From contig NC_052666.1 in assembly GCF_016802725.1 (NCBI RefSeq), forward strand, positions 8,988,875 to 9,052,874: a stretch of DNA of 64,000 bases. Reading direction: 5' to 3'. The notes under the pieces are model-generated. The model was not told where the DNA came from. It made no database searches and saw only the letters and a list, made by a program, of their open reading frames with translations. The position numbers were made by a program, and so were the translations under genes. Positions within the stretch are counted from its first letter, which is position 1. Each line of letters begins with the position of its first letter. Shown piece after piece: positions 10,483 to 22,407 of the stretch. This DNA is from Solenopsis invicta (taxonomy: Eukaryota > Arthropoda > Insecta > Hymenoptera > Formicidae).

Positions 10483-10840
10483 TACAGATATACGTTACTG
10501 ACTTTCGCTCAACGGTTCTGCCTCACTTGTGCTTCGTCTGTCTCGGCAATAAGATTGTCAACGATGGCGAACGTTCATATAATTATTGTTCGAATACCTT
10601 TTCAAGTAGAGGAGAAGAAGATAATATGGCACCCATTTATATTTTATTGGATAACTTTGTGAATAATCAATATTTTATATGAAAACTTAAACGATTGTAT
10701 TTGTCAAAGTGTTGTTTAACAGATTCCAGACTCAAAGTAATGAAATATTTATTACTTAAGACGTGATTTATAAAACTGTGAAGTACTACATAATCGGTGG
10801 AAGAAAAAAAGTGGTAGTAATATGGCTAGCCCAAAAATAA
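10483..10840. other. No gene recognised
   Basis: Follows the Penelope fragment and precedes the Tigger element. AT-rich with a slightly GC-richer core (10500-10580). Nothing supported. Confidence 0.3.
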
Positions 10841-11186
10841 AGTGAAAAACTTGACTTTTTTTGTAAAAAATACAGTATTTTATTATAAAATCATATATTT
10901 TGTTGAAACAAACTATATACAGTGCTTATAATGTAAGTTACAATGCCTATAATGTAATGCTGCGAAGCTTCAAAACAAATAAATCCTAACTTTGTTCATA
11001 ATATCACAGACATTAATGTCTACAAAGCCGCGAAGTTTCAAAACAAATAAAAGTTGACTTTAATTAGAAGATCACAAAGTATAAAAACAAGTTTTATTAA
11101 AATAAACTAAAATGTTTTAATAAGCTTTTAGAAAGTTTATGAAATTAAAGTTAAATAAACTTGTAACTAAAAACAAGAGAAAAAAA

Positions 11187-13127
11187 TTATTTGCAAAAAT
11201 CGCAAACATATTCATCTTTTACTGTCACAGAAGAACAAGCAATGTGCGCCCACATTTCGCACGTTAAACATTGTATCCATGTCTTATCCTTTGAGTTTTG
11301 TAAAAATGATCCATTACAAAAAATGCAAATAGCAATTTCTTTACTTGGAACATCTTTACCAAGTGCAAAGTCTAATTCTGACTTAATAACAGATTGACAG
11401 TCATTATTGACAACTTCTACTTTTCTTTTCCGTCCTCGTTTCTCTACATTTTCTTTACACTCTTTGTCATTATTGACATCTTTTCTTTTCCGACCACGTT
11501 TCTTTACAATTTCTTTTGACGATGTAGAATTCTTCGAGTTTTTTATCTCTGCACTTTTTAATGACAAATGTAATTTTTCCTGATATGTAGATTCTGTAAG
11601 AATTGCAGCGTGTGAAGGTTTGCGACCTTGTGTAGATTTTCTCAATGTAATTTGTGGAATTGGGCATATTTGTTCAGGTGAAACAGGATTTACTGCACTT
11701 TGTTCCGTCTCATTATTTTTAGAGCAGCCAGGTTGCGCTAAATCTTCAATTTGCTGGTTATGGTGTTGGCTCGTGACAGAAGTTATCTTTCTTGTACATG
11801 ACATAGAATCTGTAGAATTTTCTTCTACTGAAGTGGGTGCTTCTACTGGAATAACATTGCTATCTGGAAAATGTAGGGATTGAATGGATAAATTCCAGTT
11901 ACTTTAAAACCGTTCGCAGCAATGAGACCAGTTTGGTATTGAAGATAAGCTTTTCCTAAAATTTCTGTCATATCATACTGTGTCACTGGTCGTTCATTTC
12001 TACGTTAAAAAATACGAATATATTCACTACAATATTGTTTTAATGGTCCCATAAATGTGCAGTCCAAAGGCTGCATCTTATGTGTAGTATGAGGTGGTAT
12101 GCTCAAAAGAGTAACATAGTTGTTGCGTGCAAGATCAATTACATCTACATTCCTTGTATGAGTATAATGGCCATCCAAAATTAACAGAACAGGAGATTCC
12201 TTTGTTGGCTTTGTTTTTTCAATAAAATGTTGGAACCACTCTGTAAATAAGTTGGTTTGAACCCATCCAGATGGGTGGCATGTACCAATGGATCCGGCAG
12301 GGGCGCCCTTCATTAAAATATTTGTCACGTTTTTACGAGGAAATATTAACATCGGTGGAATAAACGTACCTCCTGCACTCATGGAACAAATAGTTATAAG
12401 AGACCCTTTTTCAGCAGCAGTGAGCAAGCCTATCTATAATCATAGAAAAAATTACTGTTATAAAAGATTCTCTAAATAAATAGCTGTTATAAAAGACAGT
12501 AGAAATGCTTACCTGCTTTTTTCCTTTTAGGCCAACAATCTGTGGAATTTTACTCTGTACTATGGAGAAGCCTGTTTCATCTACATTAAATATACGCTCA
12601 GCGCTATAATTATGTTCTTCGTATAAATTTTCCAACAATTTATAAAATGCAGACACAGATTCTTTGTTAAAACCTGTCACTCTCGAATATGATGTGCCAC
12701 TTGGTTTATGTACAGTTAAGTTTGGATGTCTCCTCATAAAATGATGAAACCAGGCTCTACCAGCCTCTTCATTACGTCCAAAAGGATGTTTTAATTTATT
12801 TTTTACAGCTAGTTGATAAGCCATCTTTCTCACATCACTCCTTGTCAAACCAAAAAATCGATTTTCCATTATTAATAAATAATGGACCAACTGTGCCTCC
12901 ATTTCTGAAGGCATTATTGGTTTTCGTCCTAAGTTTATATTAACGCAGTCTTCTGATGACAAGTCTGTTTTGGCTAATCTACGAAGAGTTGTATTAGGCA
13001 CTTGAAAAATCTGTGCTGCTTTTTTGTAGCTTAATTTGTTTGTTCGTACAGCCTCGACTGCTAATTGCATTATTTTTACGTCCCATGTTTTTCTCTGCCT
13101 TTCTGTTTTTTTTTCTTGTCTTGACAT
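11187..13127 (-). pseudogene. Tigger/pogo-type transposase with C-terminal PHD-like finger, one intron
   Basis: Exon 1 (13127-12513, 205 codons) has an N-terminal psq-type helix-turn-helix and a CENPB/Tc5-type HTH (RAWFHHFMRRHPNLT), then the first catalytic Asp (FNVDETGF). A 79-bp intron (12512-12434, GTAAGC...ATTATAG) interrupts after KKQ. Exon 2 (from 12433) has the second Asp (LDGHYTHT) and third (QPLDCTFMGPLK), 36 residues apart. An in-frame TAA at 12005 and a one-base shift near 11865 break it. Homology-like frame continues to a C-terminal C4HC3 finger (CIFC...QCLTCEMWAHIAC...CDFC). Basic RGRKRK tracts could be nuclear signals. Inactive as read; a recently damaged copy. Confidence 0.85.
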
Positions 13128-13273
13128 CTTTTATACAAAATATAAGATATTACAATATGAAATATTACATAATTCCATAAAGCCCATTCTACAATTGTGT
13201 AAACGTGGTTGTAAGTGGTTGTAAGATTGAGTTGTAAGCTGCTGTTACAGTTGTACAGTATATTGTAAGAGAT

Positions 13274-13340
13274 AGTCAAACTTCATCTTCCACGTTTATA
13301 ACCAACGCTGTTATGAGCATGGAAGATGAAGTTTGACTAC
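13274..13340. repeat. Tight palindrome at the Tigger 5' end
   Basis: AGTCAAACTTCATCTTCCA and TGGAAGATGAAGTTTGACT are exact inverted partners around a loop of about 28 bases that includes TTATAACC and TTATGAGC. It may be a nested or duplicated terminus. Confidence 0.8.
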
Positions 13341-14362
13341 TTTACAACCATGTTTACGCAATTGTAGACTGAGTTTAACAGCACAAGATATTGTCCGTCA
13401 TTCGATAATACATATACGAGTACGACATCATGCGCTGTTATACAAACAAATACAATATTGCAAAATACATGCATTTAATGATGTTATGATTTTATCCGGA
13501 AATCTCCAACATAATAAGGTAGCGAATAATTACGGCCTGGTGAATCAGCAGAGTAAATGCGGCCGAATGTGCGAGCGATAATCTTATTATACGTAAAATA
13601 TACGGGGCAGAGTACAAGTAAACAGATAGCCACGAGTACAAATAAAAATAAGCAAACCAACATAGCACAAATAGGCGGACGAACAAGAGCTTGCACAAAC
13701 CGGTAAATAGGCATGAATAGGTAGACGGGTTATATCATAGGTTAAGTTAGATTAGACTCGGCGTGCGCCGCTATCCTTGTTTAACAGCGGGTATGCGACA
13801 AAGATAAAATCTTGATGCAGTTCTCAATCGATTTATCGATAAAATATTTCGATATGAAAAGCTTGATAGCAGTCATATTACGAGGCCGCTTAGGTAGCTG
13901 CATATCGAAAATCTTACAGTATTGAATAATTTTGTATAACTTGAAATATGTATAGCTAAATAAAAAACAAACATAGAAAAAAACACTCGAATATATATAT
14001 TCATGTAATAATACGCTCTTAAGGTTAAAAAGATTAAGGAAATATGTGTAATTAAATGTTAAAGTATACTTTGTCAAAAGTTTCAAAATGCTCAAAAGTA
14101 ACACTGCCTTATAATAATTGTCGATTGTTGTGTATTAGCATATTAATGCCATTAAAAAACAGTGGGCTACTAAATGAATAATTTCATAAACAATCATTAA
14201 AATTCGTCATCTAATAACGGAGATAATAGCGGTAGCCATAATGTCTACAGCAACCATAATACCCTCTTCTCTTCTAAGCTTTTTAATTAATCTACGGTAA
14301 AAAAAGTCTTATAATTCATGTAAAACAATAACTCCATTGTCAATATATAGTTAACAAACGTG
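13341..14362. other. No gene recognised; holds a segment repeated at 54490-54600
   Basis: Mostly AT-rich. 14195-14270 resembles 54497-54570 (shared TCATCTAATA, CATAATACC), so both are parts of an unnamed repeat. No domain identified in the short frames present. Confidence 0.35.
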
Positions 14363-14845
14363 ACTAATACTACGCTTGTCAAATAAAATTACATATGAAG
14401 TCACAAGTAATTTTGTGAAGTTCATCATGTAAGAAAAATTGTGCTGCTTGGATTATGGCTCTCTTCCTTCCACCAAAAGAAGGAACGGATTAACAACACT
14501 TGCACACACACGCACACACGCAAATTTACATCCGATGCACTAGAGTGCCCGTTTGCCATCAAAAAAGTCACAGACGGTATGCGACATCTGTGGACAATTT
14601 TACATTGTTAAGGAAAAATTTGTTATCTTTAGATATTCTAAACAGAGGGGGAAAAAAATTTTTGTAAAAATAATGAACATTTGAATTGTATTATAATTAG
14701 AAAGGATCTTATAGGCTGAAAAAGGCTAAGTAGAGTCAAAATGTTTTTAAGTAATTGTTTACTGTATTATTGTAAAATTTAAATCTCTAATTAAATTGTT
14801 TATTTACTTTGTCTCGTCAATCTGAGTGTTTATTATTATATTTTG
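14363..14845 (+). mobile_element. Penelope-like element, 3' terminal repeat
   Basis: Inverted counterpart of 9104-9583, including the CA/GT-rich tract at 14503-14521 and a decayed hammerhead core near 14716. With 9104-9725 and 10063-10482 it frames a 5.7-kb Penelope-derived block into which the Tigger element inserted. Confidence 0.65.
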
Positions 14846-14934
14846 TGTTTAATTAAATTTAATTATATTAAATAATTAAAAGCGATTTAACAATTATGTA
14901 TAACAATTAAAAAATATATGATTTAAATAAAAAA

Positions 14935-15016
14935 CAAATTCTCACCTGCGGGCATTGAACCTGGGACCCCAAGCATACCAGTCGACGTCCCAACACCCCA
15001 CGCTACGCCGCTTATG
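14935..15016 (-). mobile_element. tRNA-derived SINE head or decayed tRNA-like sequence
   Basis: Minus strand contains GGTTCAATGCC, a good Pol III B box, preceded about 50 bases upstream by GCGTAGCGTGG, an A-box candidate. The fold does not make a clean cloverleaf and the T stem is imperfect, so a SINE is likelier than a working tRNA. AT-rich sequence follows on the minus strand. Confidence 0.4.
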
Positions 15017-15529
15017 CGACAATCGTTCTTCTGTAACGGTACTAATAGATGCTGGAAATATTTAATCGTCATTTTCTCGAGAATGCCTAAGTTTCGCAAC
15101 AAACGACTTTACTACTGTAAAGGTGTGAGTGAATACTACACACTCATAAAATTTTATTAAAATTGATGAGGCACATCTGGAGAACTCCTTTTGTAAGTGG
15201 AACCGAAAATGTCGATAATATCAATCAATAATATTAACATTTTTAATTTTATTTCTTTCATTATCATATGAGCATTTTAGAATTGTCACTATCATTAGGA
15301 CCATGGTTTATATATGCACGTATACAGGTGACTTATTAAATTGTCCCATGTAAGTATTTCTAAAAAATGTAAAAAGTACAGAAAAACCATTTCAGACAAA
15401 AGTGATATAGTCTGAATGGTTATGCCGTATATTTCAAAATTACATCTATACAGATTATTATACGTATAGTTTACATCATATACAAATAAAATGTGTGTCG
15501 ATTATTTATATTTTACGCGATTATTTATA
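15017..15529. other. No gene recognised
   Basis: AT-rich DNA flanking mariner 1. No motif or repeat supported. Confidence 0.4.
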
Positions 15530-16815
15530 CAAAGGCTATTTAAAAATTTTCCGGCTTTTTTAAGAAAAACACATATTTCGTAGCAAAACAAAATTTATTT
15601 CTTGACGTAGTCTCCATGCAACTCGATACATTTGGTCTAACGTTTCTTCAATACCTTTAAACCGTCAGAAAAAAATTGATTGTCTAAACCTGAAAAAATA
15701 TTGGTTTACAGTATTTTCCACCTCAGCATTTAACTTATACTTTTTTCCTCTGAAAAATTTTTTCAAATTTTACAACAGGAAAAGTCGCTGGGAGCTAGAT
15801 CTGGCGAATAGGGTGGGTGCGAAAGAAATTCAAACTTCAATTCGTTCAATTTTGACAATGCGACTATGGACGTGTGAACCCGAGCTTTATCTTGATGAAA
15901 CAGGATTTTTTTGGCCAAATGCAGACGTTTTTTCTTAATTATGGCCTTCAATTTATCCACCAATGCAGCGTAGTACTCTCCGTTGATTGTTTCACCCTTT
16001 ACAAGGTAATCGATAAAAATTATTCCACGGCTATCCCAAAAAACTGTCGCCATCACTTTTCCTGCAGAGAGAACGACCTTTGCCTTCTTCGGAGTTGGTT
16101 CCCCCACCGCAATCCATTGCTTTGACTGTTGTTTGGTTTCAAGCGTATGGTAGTGTACCCAGGTTTCATCGACGGTTACCATTCGCCGCAAAAATTCCGC
16201 TGGATTTTTTTGATACAGGCTAAGACACTCGCGCGACATGTCCATCCGTATGCGCTTTTGATCGATCGTCAACAAACGCGGCACCCAGTGCGCCGATAAT
16301 TTTCTCATATCTAATTCTGATGTAAAATCTTGTGCACCCGTTCAAATAATATCTCACAAGCCTCAGCAATATCTTTAACAGTCAATCGACGATCTTCCAT
16401 CACAGTTTGATGCACTAAATCGACCATTTTGTCAGTTGTAGCGATTTTTGGGCGCCCGGAACATTCCTCGTCTAAAATGCTCGTACAATCACGTTTGTAC
16501 TCAGCCATCCAATGTTTGACCATTGTAAATGAAAGAGAGGCTTCTCTATATACAGAGTCTAACTCATTTTTTATTTCCTGAGTCTTTTTTCCTTTCAAAT
16601 GAAGAAATTTTATCACTGCGCGATACTCAATTTTCTCCATTGTTGACAATGTCAGCTGACAACTTTGAAAGATTGCCATAGAAAAAGTAATGATCAGAAT
16701 AATTTCAAATTCTTATGGTTTACACATGTCAAGACCATCTATCGAACGGCGAAAGAAATTTTTCTCTACAGTTACTTTATGTCGATGAGGCCAGAAACTT
16801 TTCAAATAGCCCACG
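15530..16815 (-). mobile_element. mariner element 1 (1286 bp)
   Basis: Terminal inverted repeats begin CAAAGGCTATTTAAAAATTT (left) and, inverted, CGTGGGCTATTTGAAAAGTT (right), with TA duplicated at 15528-15529 and 16816-16817. Length is typical of mariner. Contains one broken minus-strand transposase. Confidence 0.9.
15600..16640 (-). pseudogene. mariner transposase (DD34D), frameshifted
   Basis: The start is taken at MEKIEYRAV, the usual mariner N-terminus; an in-frame ATG 13 codons upstream (16679) is less likely. HTH residues precede GRPKIATT. The frame ends at 16311 and resumes in another frame at MRKLSAHWVP (16308), consistent with a single lost base. The three catalytic Asp lie in VTVDETW, FHQDKARVH and PSDF, with 34 residues between the last two. 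The frame stops at 15763 just after PSDF, and homology-like tail sequence (KCIELHGDYV) continues in other frames to about 15600. Inactive. Confidence 0.88.
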
Positions 16816-16857
16816 TATTTTAAACGCAACCATAGTTTGAAGAAAAACATACTGGTT

Positions 16858-16980
16858 TTTATCAGTATTGTCTGAATAAACGTTTCTGATATTTATAATC
16901 AGACGGTATTGTTATACACATTTCTATTTTTGTCATCAGTATCGTTTGAGTAGACGTTTCTGGTATTTATTTCAGCAGTA
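16858..16980 (+). repeat. Two-copy diverged tandem repeat
   Basis: ATCAGTATTGTCTGAATAAA then CGTTTCTGATATTTAT (from about 16860) recurs as ATCAGTATCGTTTGAGTAGA then CGTTTCTGGTATTTAT (from about 16938), period about 78 bp. Confidence 0.65.
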
Positions 16981-18029
16981 CCATCAATATACACGCTTCT
17001 GCTCAAATTGCTCAAGTGTATTTTTTTCATGCATAATCTCTGTGGGAGTCAACCTTTTTCCTTTTTAACTTGAGGTATTGAAACAAGCTCATGTTTTCTA
17101 TCTCACACGAGCTGCTCGGAAGGATCATAATTCCGACACGCGATGCGCAGCAGCGAAGTTTTCAACATTGACCCCATGGTTGCTCTGCCGTTGTTTGATG
17201 CTTTTCAGGTCTTCCTCTTTCTCCTCTTTTATTTCTGCTTGTTACTTTTTTTATGACACTCACGAAAACACTATACTTAGTAATAATCACCTCGACGATT
17301 ACGCGACATTCTGCATGGCACTCCAGTGCACGACGCGCAGTTCATTACATTGCGATAACGGAAAGTCAACGCAAAACGACGCATGCGTTATCCGCATCCA
17401 CCGTCACTTGTGACGCCGTCGAGGAAGTCAACGCAGCAAACGACGAATCTTGAGCACCAGGGTATTGCGCAATCACCTTCATGCCGCGCCGCGCGGCGCA
17501 ATACAACCTTTGCAACGCTTGGCTGCAGTTGTTGCTAACACAACATACGCGTGTTTCCAGATGATTATTATATCTCCACATTTCTCACGCACACTTTCAA
17601 ACATATAAATCCAAAAATAAACAGTCGAGGCTAGCGGATTGAAAAATGCGATTAAATTGGCCGACGAGTGATGGATCATTGATGCTCGCACAAGCTTCAA
17701 TCAAACAAAATTGGCGATCTGACAAGTTGCCGGTACATACGACGCTTACATAATCATTTTGATGTAAAAATTGTGCGGTGCCTTGCACTTGCAAGACACT
17801 TCCGATGTGCGCAAAGCGTAATTTAATTATATCGCAACAACGGAAATTAACGCGAAACGGCAAGCAAGCTGCGAGCCTCGATACTCGGCACTCAACAGCA
17901 ATGATGTTGGCCGACGAATGATCTCTCAAATAGGTAGACGTAAACGCATTTATGCGCCACCTTTACCTCGCCACGACAAGCGACATAATACGAGATACCG
18001 TCGTATCTTGTATATCGCTCGCATTACAT
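16981..18029. other. No gene recognised; short spaced direct repeats
   Basis: Two parts about 480 bp apart share similar sequence: GCGATAACGGAAAGTCAACG (17350) with CGCAACAACGGAAATTAACG (17833), and TTGGCCGACGAGTGATGGAT (17658) with TTGGCCGACGAATGATCTCT (17903). Probably a degraded duplicated TE. Short frames have no recognisable domain. Confidence 0.4.
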
Positions 18030-18030
18030 G

Positions 18031-18240
18031 ATAGCGCGGAGGACACCGCATTTGCCTACAGCATCACGTTGTCTTTCTCGACTCAGTGTCAAGCGGGAAG
18101 GATGTAAAAAGAAGTAGAGGACGGTACGATAGTGCATTTTCCTCGCTTGACACTCAGTCAAGAGAGAAAGCATGACACAATGTAATGTTATGGAGAAACG
18201 CGGTATCCTCTGCTCTGCGCTATACTGCGCTATACATATA
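18031..18240. mobile_element. Palindromic MITE
   Basis: The left arm (ATAGCGCGGAGGACACCGC ... CGACTCAGTGTCAAGCG) is an inverted match of the right arm (CGCTTGACACTCAGTCAAGA ... CGCGGTATCCTCTGC), about 70 bp each around a short centre. A half copy occurs at 33091-33195 inside e3. Confidence 0.65.
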
Positions 18241-18582
18241 AGGCATACCATGTTATCTTTTTTTTAAACCTTTTATTTTAAATATCAAAAATTTTTTAAA
18301 TGCTTTTTGATTATTAATGAAAGTTGAAAACAAAAGATGTAAAAAGTTATTTTACAAAGAAACACTTATTTTGACATTTTAAAACAGTAGTAAAGTTTCA
18401 TGGCGTATATACTTTTTGTATTCATGAAAAATTTTAATTTAATTTATAATAAAAGAGCATTTTCGAATTTTTCAATTTTTTTTAAATAAAATACTTTGTA
18501 TTAAATAGTCAAAGACGATTTAGAAGTTGTATATATCAATTTGGAAAATTCCTACTAACTTTTATAAATAATTCTATATATT
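18241..18582. other. AT-rich, nothing supported
   Basis: Low-complexity AT-rich sequence without frames or repeats of note. Confidence 0.4.
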
Positions 18583-18700
18583 GTAACGCACTTTTCCTAC
18601 GTTCGCCAAACGCAGGAGAGCGCGTACAATTTGTTTCGGGACGGGAGCAGCAATAATTAAAATGTAATTCTTAAATGAGCGCCAGGCGCGATTTTTTGCA
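18583..18700 (-). mobile_element. Terminal fragment of the LTR-like family
   Basis: TGTAACGCACTTTTCCTACG followed by GGAGAGCG, then GCGCCAGGCGCGATTTTTTG, parallels the end of units A and B (plus strand of B: TGTCACGTACTTTTCCGACG, GGAGAGC, GGGCGCCTGACGCG). The other end could not be located. Confidence 0.35.
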
Positions 18701-19199
18701 CCATTCGAAATCTCAAAAGACGAAATCACGACGCAATACCGCTGCCCGCGGCTCACTCAGCATATGGCAGAGGGGCGCGGTTCTTAATATTACGGGGAGG
18801 AAGGAGGAGGAAAACGCAATCACAACGCCAGCACTAAGTTAGGTAATTAATGACAATATATTTCATACGGTGACAGACGCGGTTCATTTGATAGTACCTT
18901 ACAGTGACAAACAGGCGGTTGATAATTTTGCAACGGACAATAGGCAGAAGAAATAGTAGCGAGGAAAAGATAGAGATGAAGGGCGGCGTGTAAAATCAAC
19001 GGGAGTATAATTTGCACGATAGGAAATGTTAAAAGGCGAGAGAAAACGACGGAGACAGACAATGCTTTACGGCGGACGGAATACAAAATTCGCTACACTT
19101 TAGCATTTGTAACGCAAACGCACGCGGTACGGACAATAATTATCTAGCATCCAAATAACTTACAATCTTACGCGGTTTTCGTACGGATATAAGACTCCT
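18701..19199. other. No gene recognised
   Basis: Purine-rich stretch (GGAGGAAGGAGGAGG near 18799) and mixed sequence; may continue the LTR-like fragment to its left. No frame with recognisable content. Confidence 0.3.
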
Positions 19200-19690
19200 C
19201 TACCGTAAATTTGGTATGTGAATTATATATCAATAGTATACGAATGATATATGAATCATATCTGATCGTATAAGAAATATATGCGAATGTTATACGAATC
19301 GTTTGCAATCACATGCTAATCGCATGATTAGACATATAATGGTATACGAATTACATATCACCGTTGGACATTTGTTTCGGAAACACATGTGACATGTTTG
19401 ACGTATGTTCCAAATCATATAAGATTGCGTATAAGGTACATTGTACGATTTTTATATGACCACATAGCAATCGCATTATTAGATACGATCGTTATGCGAT
19501 CACATACGAATTACATATCACGGGCGGAAATGATATAGAATCACGTGTTTAACATGTGGATTTATCGTATAAGAATCATATATGATTGCGATAGCATGTA
19601 TAGATACCATAGCATATCCATCATATACGTCATATATGATATACTCGTACATCTCATACGAAATACATGCATATTTTTCCAAGCGTAACT
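19200..19690. repeat. Degenerate ATACGA-rich repeat block
   Basis: Many near-copies of ATACGAATTACATATCA, CATATACGA and GCAATCGCAT in both orientations. Two larger similar modules (about 19305-19370 and 19465-19525) end in ACGAATTACATATCAC. A satellite-like or MITE-derived AT-rich block. Confidence 0.5.
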
Positions 19691-20127
19691 CTAATTAAAT
19701 CATTAAAGTCATCATTGAAAAAGTTATCTTCTAAAACCAAGTTTCTTCTCGCATAACGACAATAAATGTTATTTCGATTTATAAATTATTTTACATTTGT
19801 TTATTTATTTGCAATAATTATAATTATATTCATTCTAAATAAATAATTATTTTATTTTAGCTGTTACACATTGGATAATATACTATCAATCGCCTCCTGC
19901 CGTGTATCATCTCCGCTCGCGACTTCTCTAAATATAACCTTGAGACACTACATAATCATCTAGCCACTCTCGATTGAACCACCGTATACCACTCCGTCTC
20001 GCTTGACGATAAGATCGCTACCTTCACCGACCTTCTGCACTCAACTCTTGACGTTCTAGCTCCGCGTCGCACCTTCACAGCTAGAAGGCCGTCCGCCCCG
20101 TGGATTCAGCGGAAACTGTGCCTAGCT

Positions 20128-21927
20128 ATGCGCGAAAGAGGCTTGGCCAGAAGAGCCTTTCGCAGGTGTCCTTCATCTTCCACTCTTGTCACTTTTCGCA
20201 TACTGCGCAACAAGGTAAACACCCTACTAGACAAGGCCAGGAATGATTACCTTGCACAGCGTCTCGACTCTGCCTCTTCTCCTGCACAGCTCTGGTCTGA
20301 ACTACGATCGATGGGACTTGCAAAATCTCGCTCGTCCACTTTGTCTTTCAATGCATCACCTGATCAGCTTAACCTATTCTTCACGGCAAGACATCATTCT
20401 CAACCACTTCCCTCCTTGTCCTCAACTTTCCCTACCACTCCCTCCCCTCCTGCACCAACCACAGTTTCCTGCTTTTCTTCCTTCTATTTTAAGCATGTCA
20501 CACCTGATATCCTTTCGACAACTCTTGCTAGGCGATCATCCAACGCTGCTGGCCCAGATGACCTTAATCGCCGCTTCATACTTGACAGCCTTCCCTACGT
20601 GTTTCATGTCATCCTTGATCTCCTAAACCTCTCCCTTAATTCCTCTACCTTTCCTACCCTGTGGAAGCGCTCCCACGTGATCCCTCTCCCTAAAATCAAA
20701 GCCCCCTCCTTTCCTTCAGACTACCAACCTATCTCACTCTTATGCTTCCTTTCCAAGATCCTTGAGAGCATCGTTTATGATCAACAATCCTCCTACCTCT
20801 TCTCCCATCATCTCCTCGATCCTCTACAGTCCGGTTTTCGGCGCGGCTACAGTACGCAGATTGCGCTCGTGAAGCTGGCGGACGATGTAACGCGGGCCAT
20901 CGATCAAAGAATGGTCACCCTGCTCATTCTTTTCGACTTCTCCAAAGCATTTGATTCCGTCTGCCACAACTTACTCCTGAACAAGCTTGCCAACTTCGAC
21001 ATCTCCTCTCCTCTACTTAGCTGGTTTGAGTATTTCACTAACAGAACACAGCGTGTTCGCGGGCGCAACGATTTCTCTTCATGGTCCACTGTCCCGGCGG
21101 GTGTCCCTCAGGGCTCCTTTCTTGGCCCCTTGCTCTTTGCCCTCTTCAGAGACGACCTAAGAGCTGTTTTCCGTCATTGCCATCACATATTATACGCCGA
21201 TGACCTACAAATATACCTACACTTCCGTCCCTCCGACCTTGCAGACGCCCGTGGAAAAATCAGCGAGGATATCTCTGCTATCGAGAGATGGGCAAACAAC
21301 AACCGTCTAACGCTGAATGCCTCCAAGATTAAGGCCATTCTCATGGGTAGTGCCCGCGACATCAATGCCATCAACAATAATCATGTCTTAGACCTTACGT
21401 TTAATAGCATACTCAGAGAAATTACAGATCACGTAATCAACCTCGGCTTGACTTTTACTAACGTGCTCAGCTGGAATGAGCAGGTTATGGCTACCTCCCA
21501 GCGGGTAAACGGAGTGCTCTGGCGTCTGAAATATTACAGGCACTGCCTGTCGCGCCCTCTACGAGTGCGTCTGGTATCCTCCCTGATTTTCCCATTCTTC
21601 GATTATTGCTCTGCTGTCCTAACTGATCTAACCGGTCAGCAAAGTCTCAGCAAGCTTAGGCAACTAATGAATGCTTGTGTGCGCTTCATTTTCGACTTTC
21701 GCTGGGATGATCATGTCTCCCATCTCTATCCCCAACTCGGCTGGCTGAGCGCGGAGAACAGGAGGTTTTACCTCCTCGGCTGCCTGAACTACTCTGTCAG
21801 CAGTACCGGGACACCCCCCTATCTTGCATCCTCTTTGTACCTAGTGTCCGATCACGCGCTACTTCTAGAACTTCTCCTCTCGACCTACATTTTGAAATTC
21901 ACTTCCTGCACCCATCCGCGGTACTGA
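20128..21927 (+). pseudogene. LINE reverse transcriptase, jockey-like, nearly full domain
   Basis: A 599-codon frame. It copies element RNA into DNA at a nicked target. Seen in order: an N-terminal connector, NAAGPDDLNRRF, the palm motif FDFSKAFDSVCH, AGVPQGSFLGPLLF, the catalytic YADD (residues 356-359, 21193-21204), then the thumb with QRVNGVLWRLKYYR and FDYCSAVLT. The same frame extends upstream to about 19905 (ISARDFSKYNLETLHNHLA) but for one TGA near 19976, so the ATG at 20128 is not a true start. After 21927 the C-terminal tail continues in another frame (NSLPAPIRGTDSIGTFND) to about 22006. Truncated and frameshifted, but the core polymerase is unbroken. Confidence 0.88.
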
Positions 21928-22359
21928 TTCTATTGGCACCTTTAATGATCTTCGTGATCTTCACCACCTCCTGCTTCATAGCGATGCTCCTTATTCCCAG
22001 GCTTAACTGCGTTCTAGTCTATGTCTAAATAAAATGTCATGTTCCTATTATCTTACTTATTTCTCTTACTTTTCTAGCTTTCGTTCTTATTCTCTTCTGC
22101 TTAGCATATAAATACTCTTTCTGTTAGTACTAAGATATATTATATTTATTGTTCTGTTTTATTTTTTCTTTTATGTCTGTATATTATATATATTACATTA
22201 TATTATATTTACTGTTCGTTCGTGCTGGTCATAGAATTAAGCACATTTTCATTTCTATTCTAATTATTGTTTTCATTTGTATCTTTACTATTATTTCTAT
22301 ATTTGTTATTAGTTTTAAGTTGAACCGCTCTATGACCTGTATCATTTGTATATTCTTCC

Positions 22360-22395
22360 TATCCTTAGAGGGTTTACCCTAAGACAGTAATAAAC
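22360..22395 (+). other. 3'-terminal hairpin of the LINE family
   Basis: CTTA, GA, GGGT, TT, ACCC, TAAG folds into a stem-loop followed by AGACAGTAATAAA. In the copy at 55610-57800 the matching stem reads GGGC, TT, GCCC, a compensatory change. A likely recognition element for the reverse transcriptase. Confidence 0.6.
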
Positions 22396-22407
22396 TCCCA
22401 ATCAATC

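Larger units (their letters stand above)
10841..13340 (-). mobile_element. pogo/Tigger-type DNA transposon inserted in the Penelope remnant
   Basis: Approximate limits. Imperfect inverted repeats include AAACTTGACTTTTTTTG...ATACAGTA at about 10849-10878 and TACAGTATATTGTAAGAG...TCAAAC at about 13255-13284. The right end also holds a tight palindrome (13274-13340). It carries one minus-strand transposase gene (11187-13127). Exact ends and target duplication could not be fixed. Confidence 0.55.

Noticed and set aside
14935..15016. Functional tRNA gene
   Set aside because: B box is good but the cloverleaf does not close; SINE head preferred.
20904..21377. Minus-strand frames within LINE copy 1
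   Set aside because: Antisense shadows of the reverse transcriptase.
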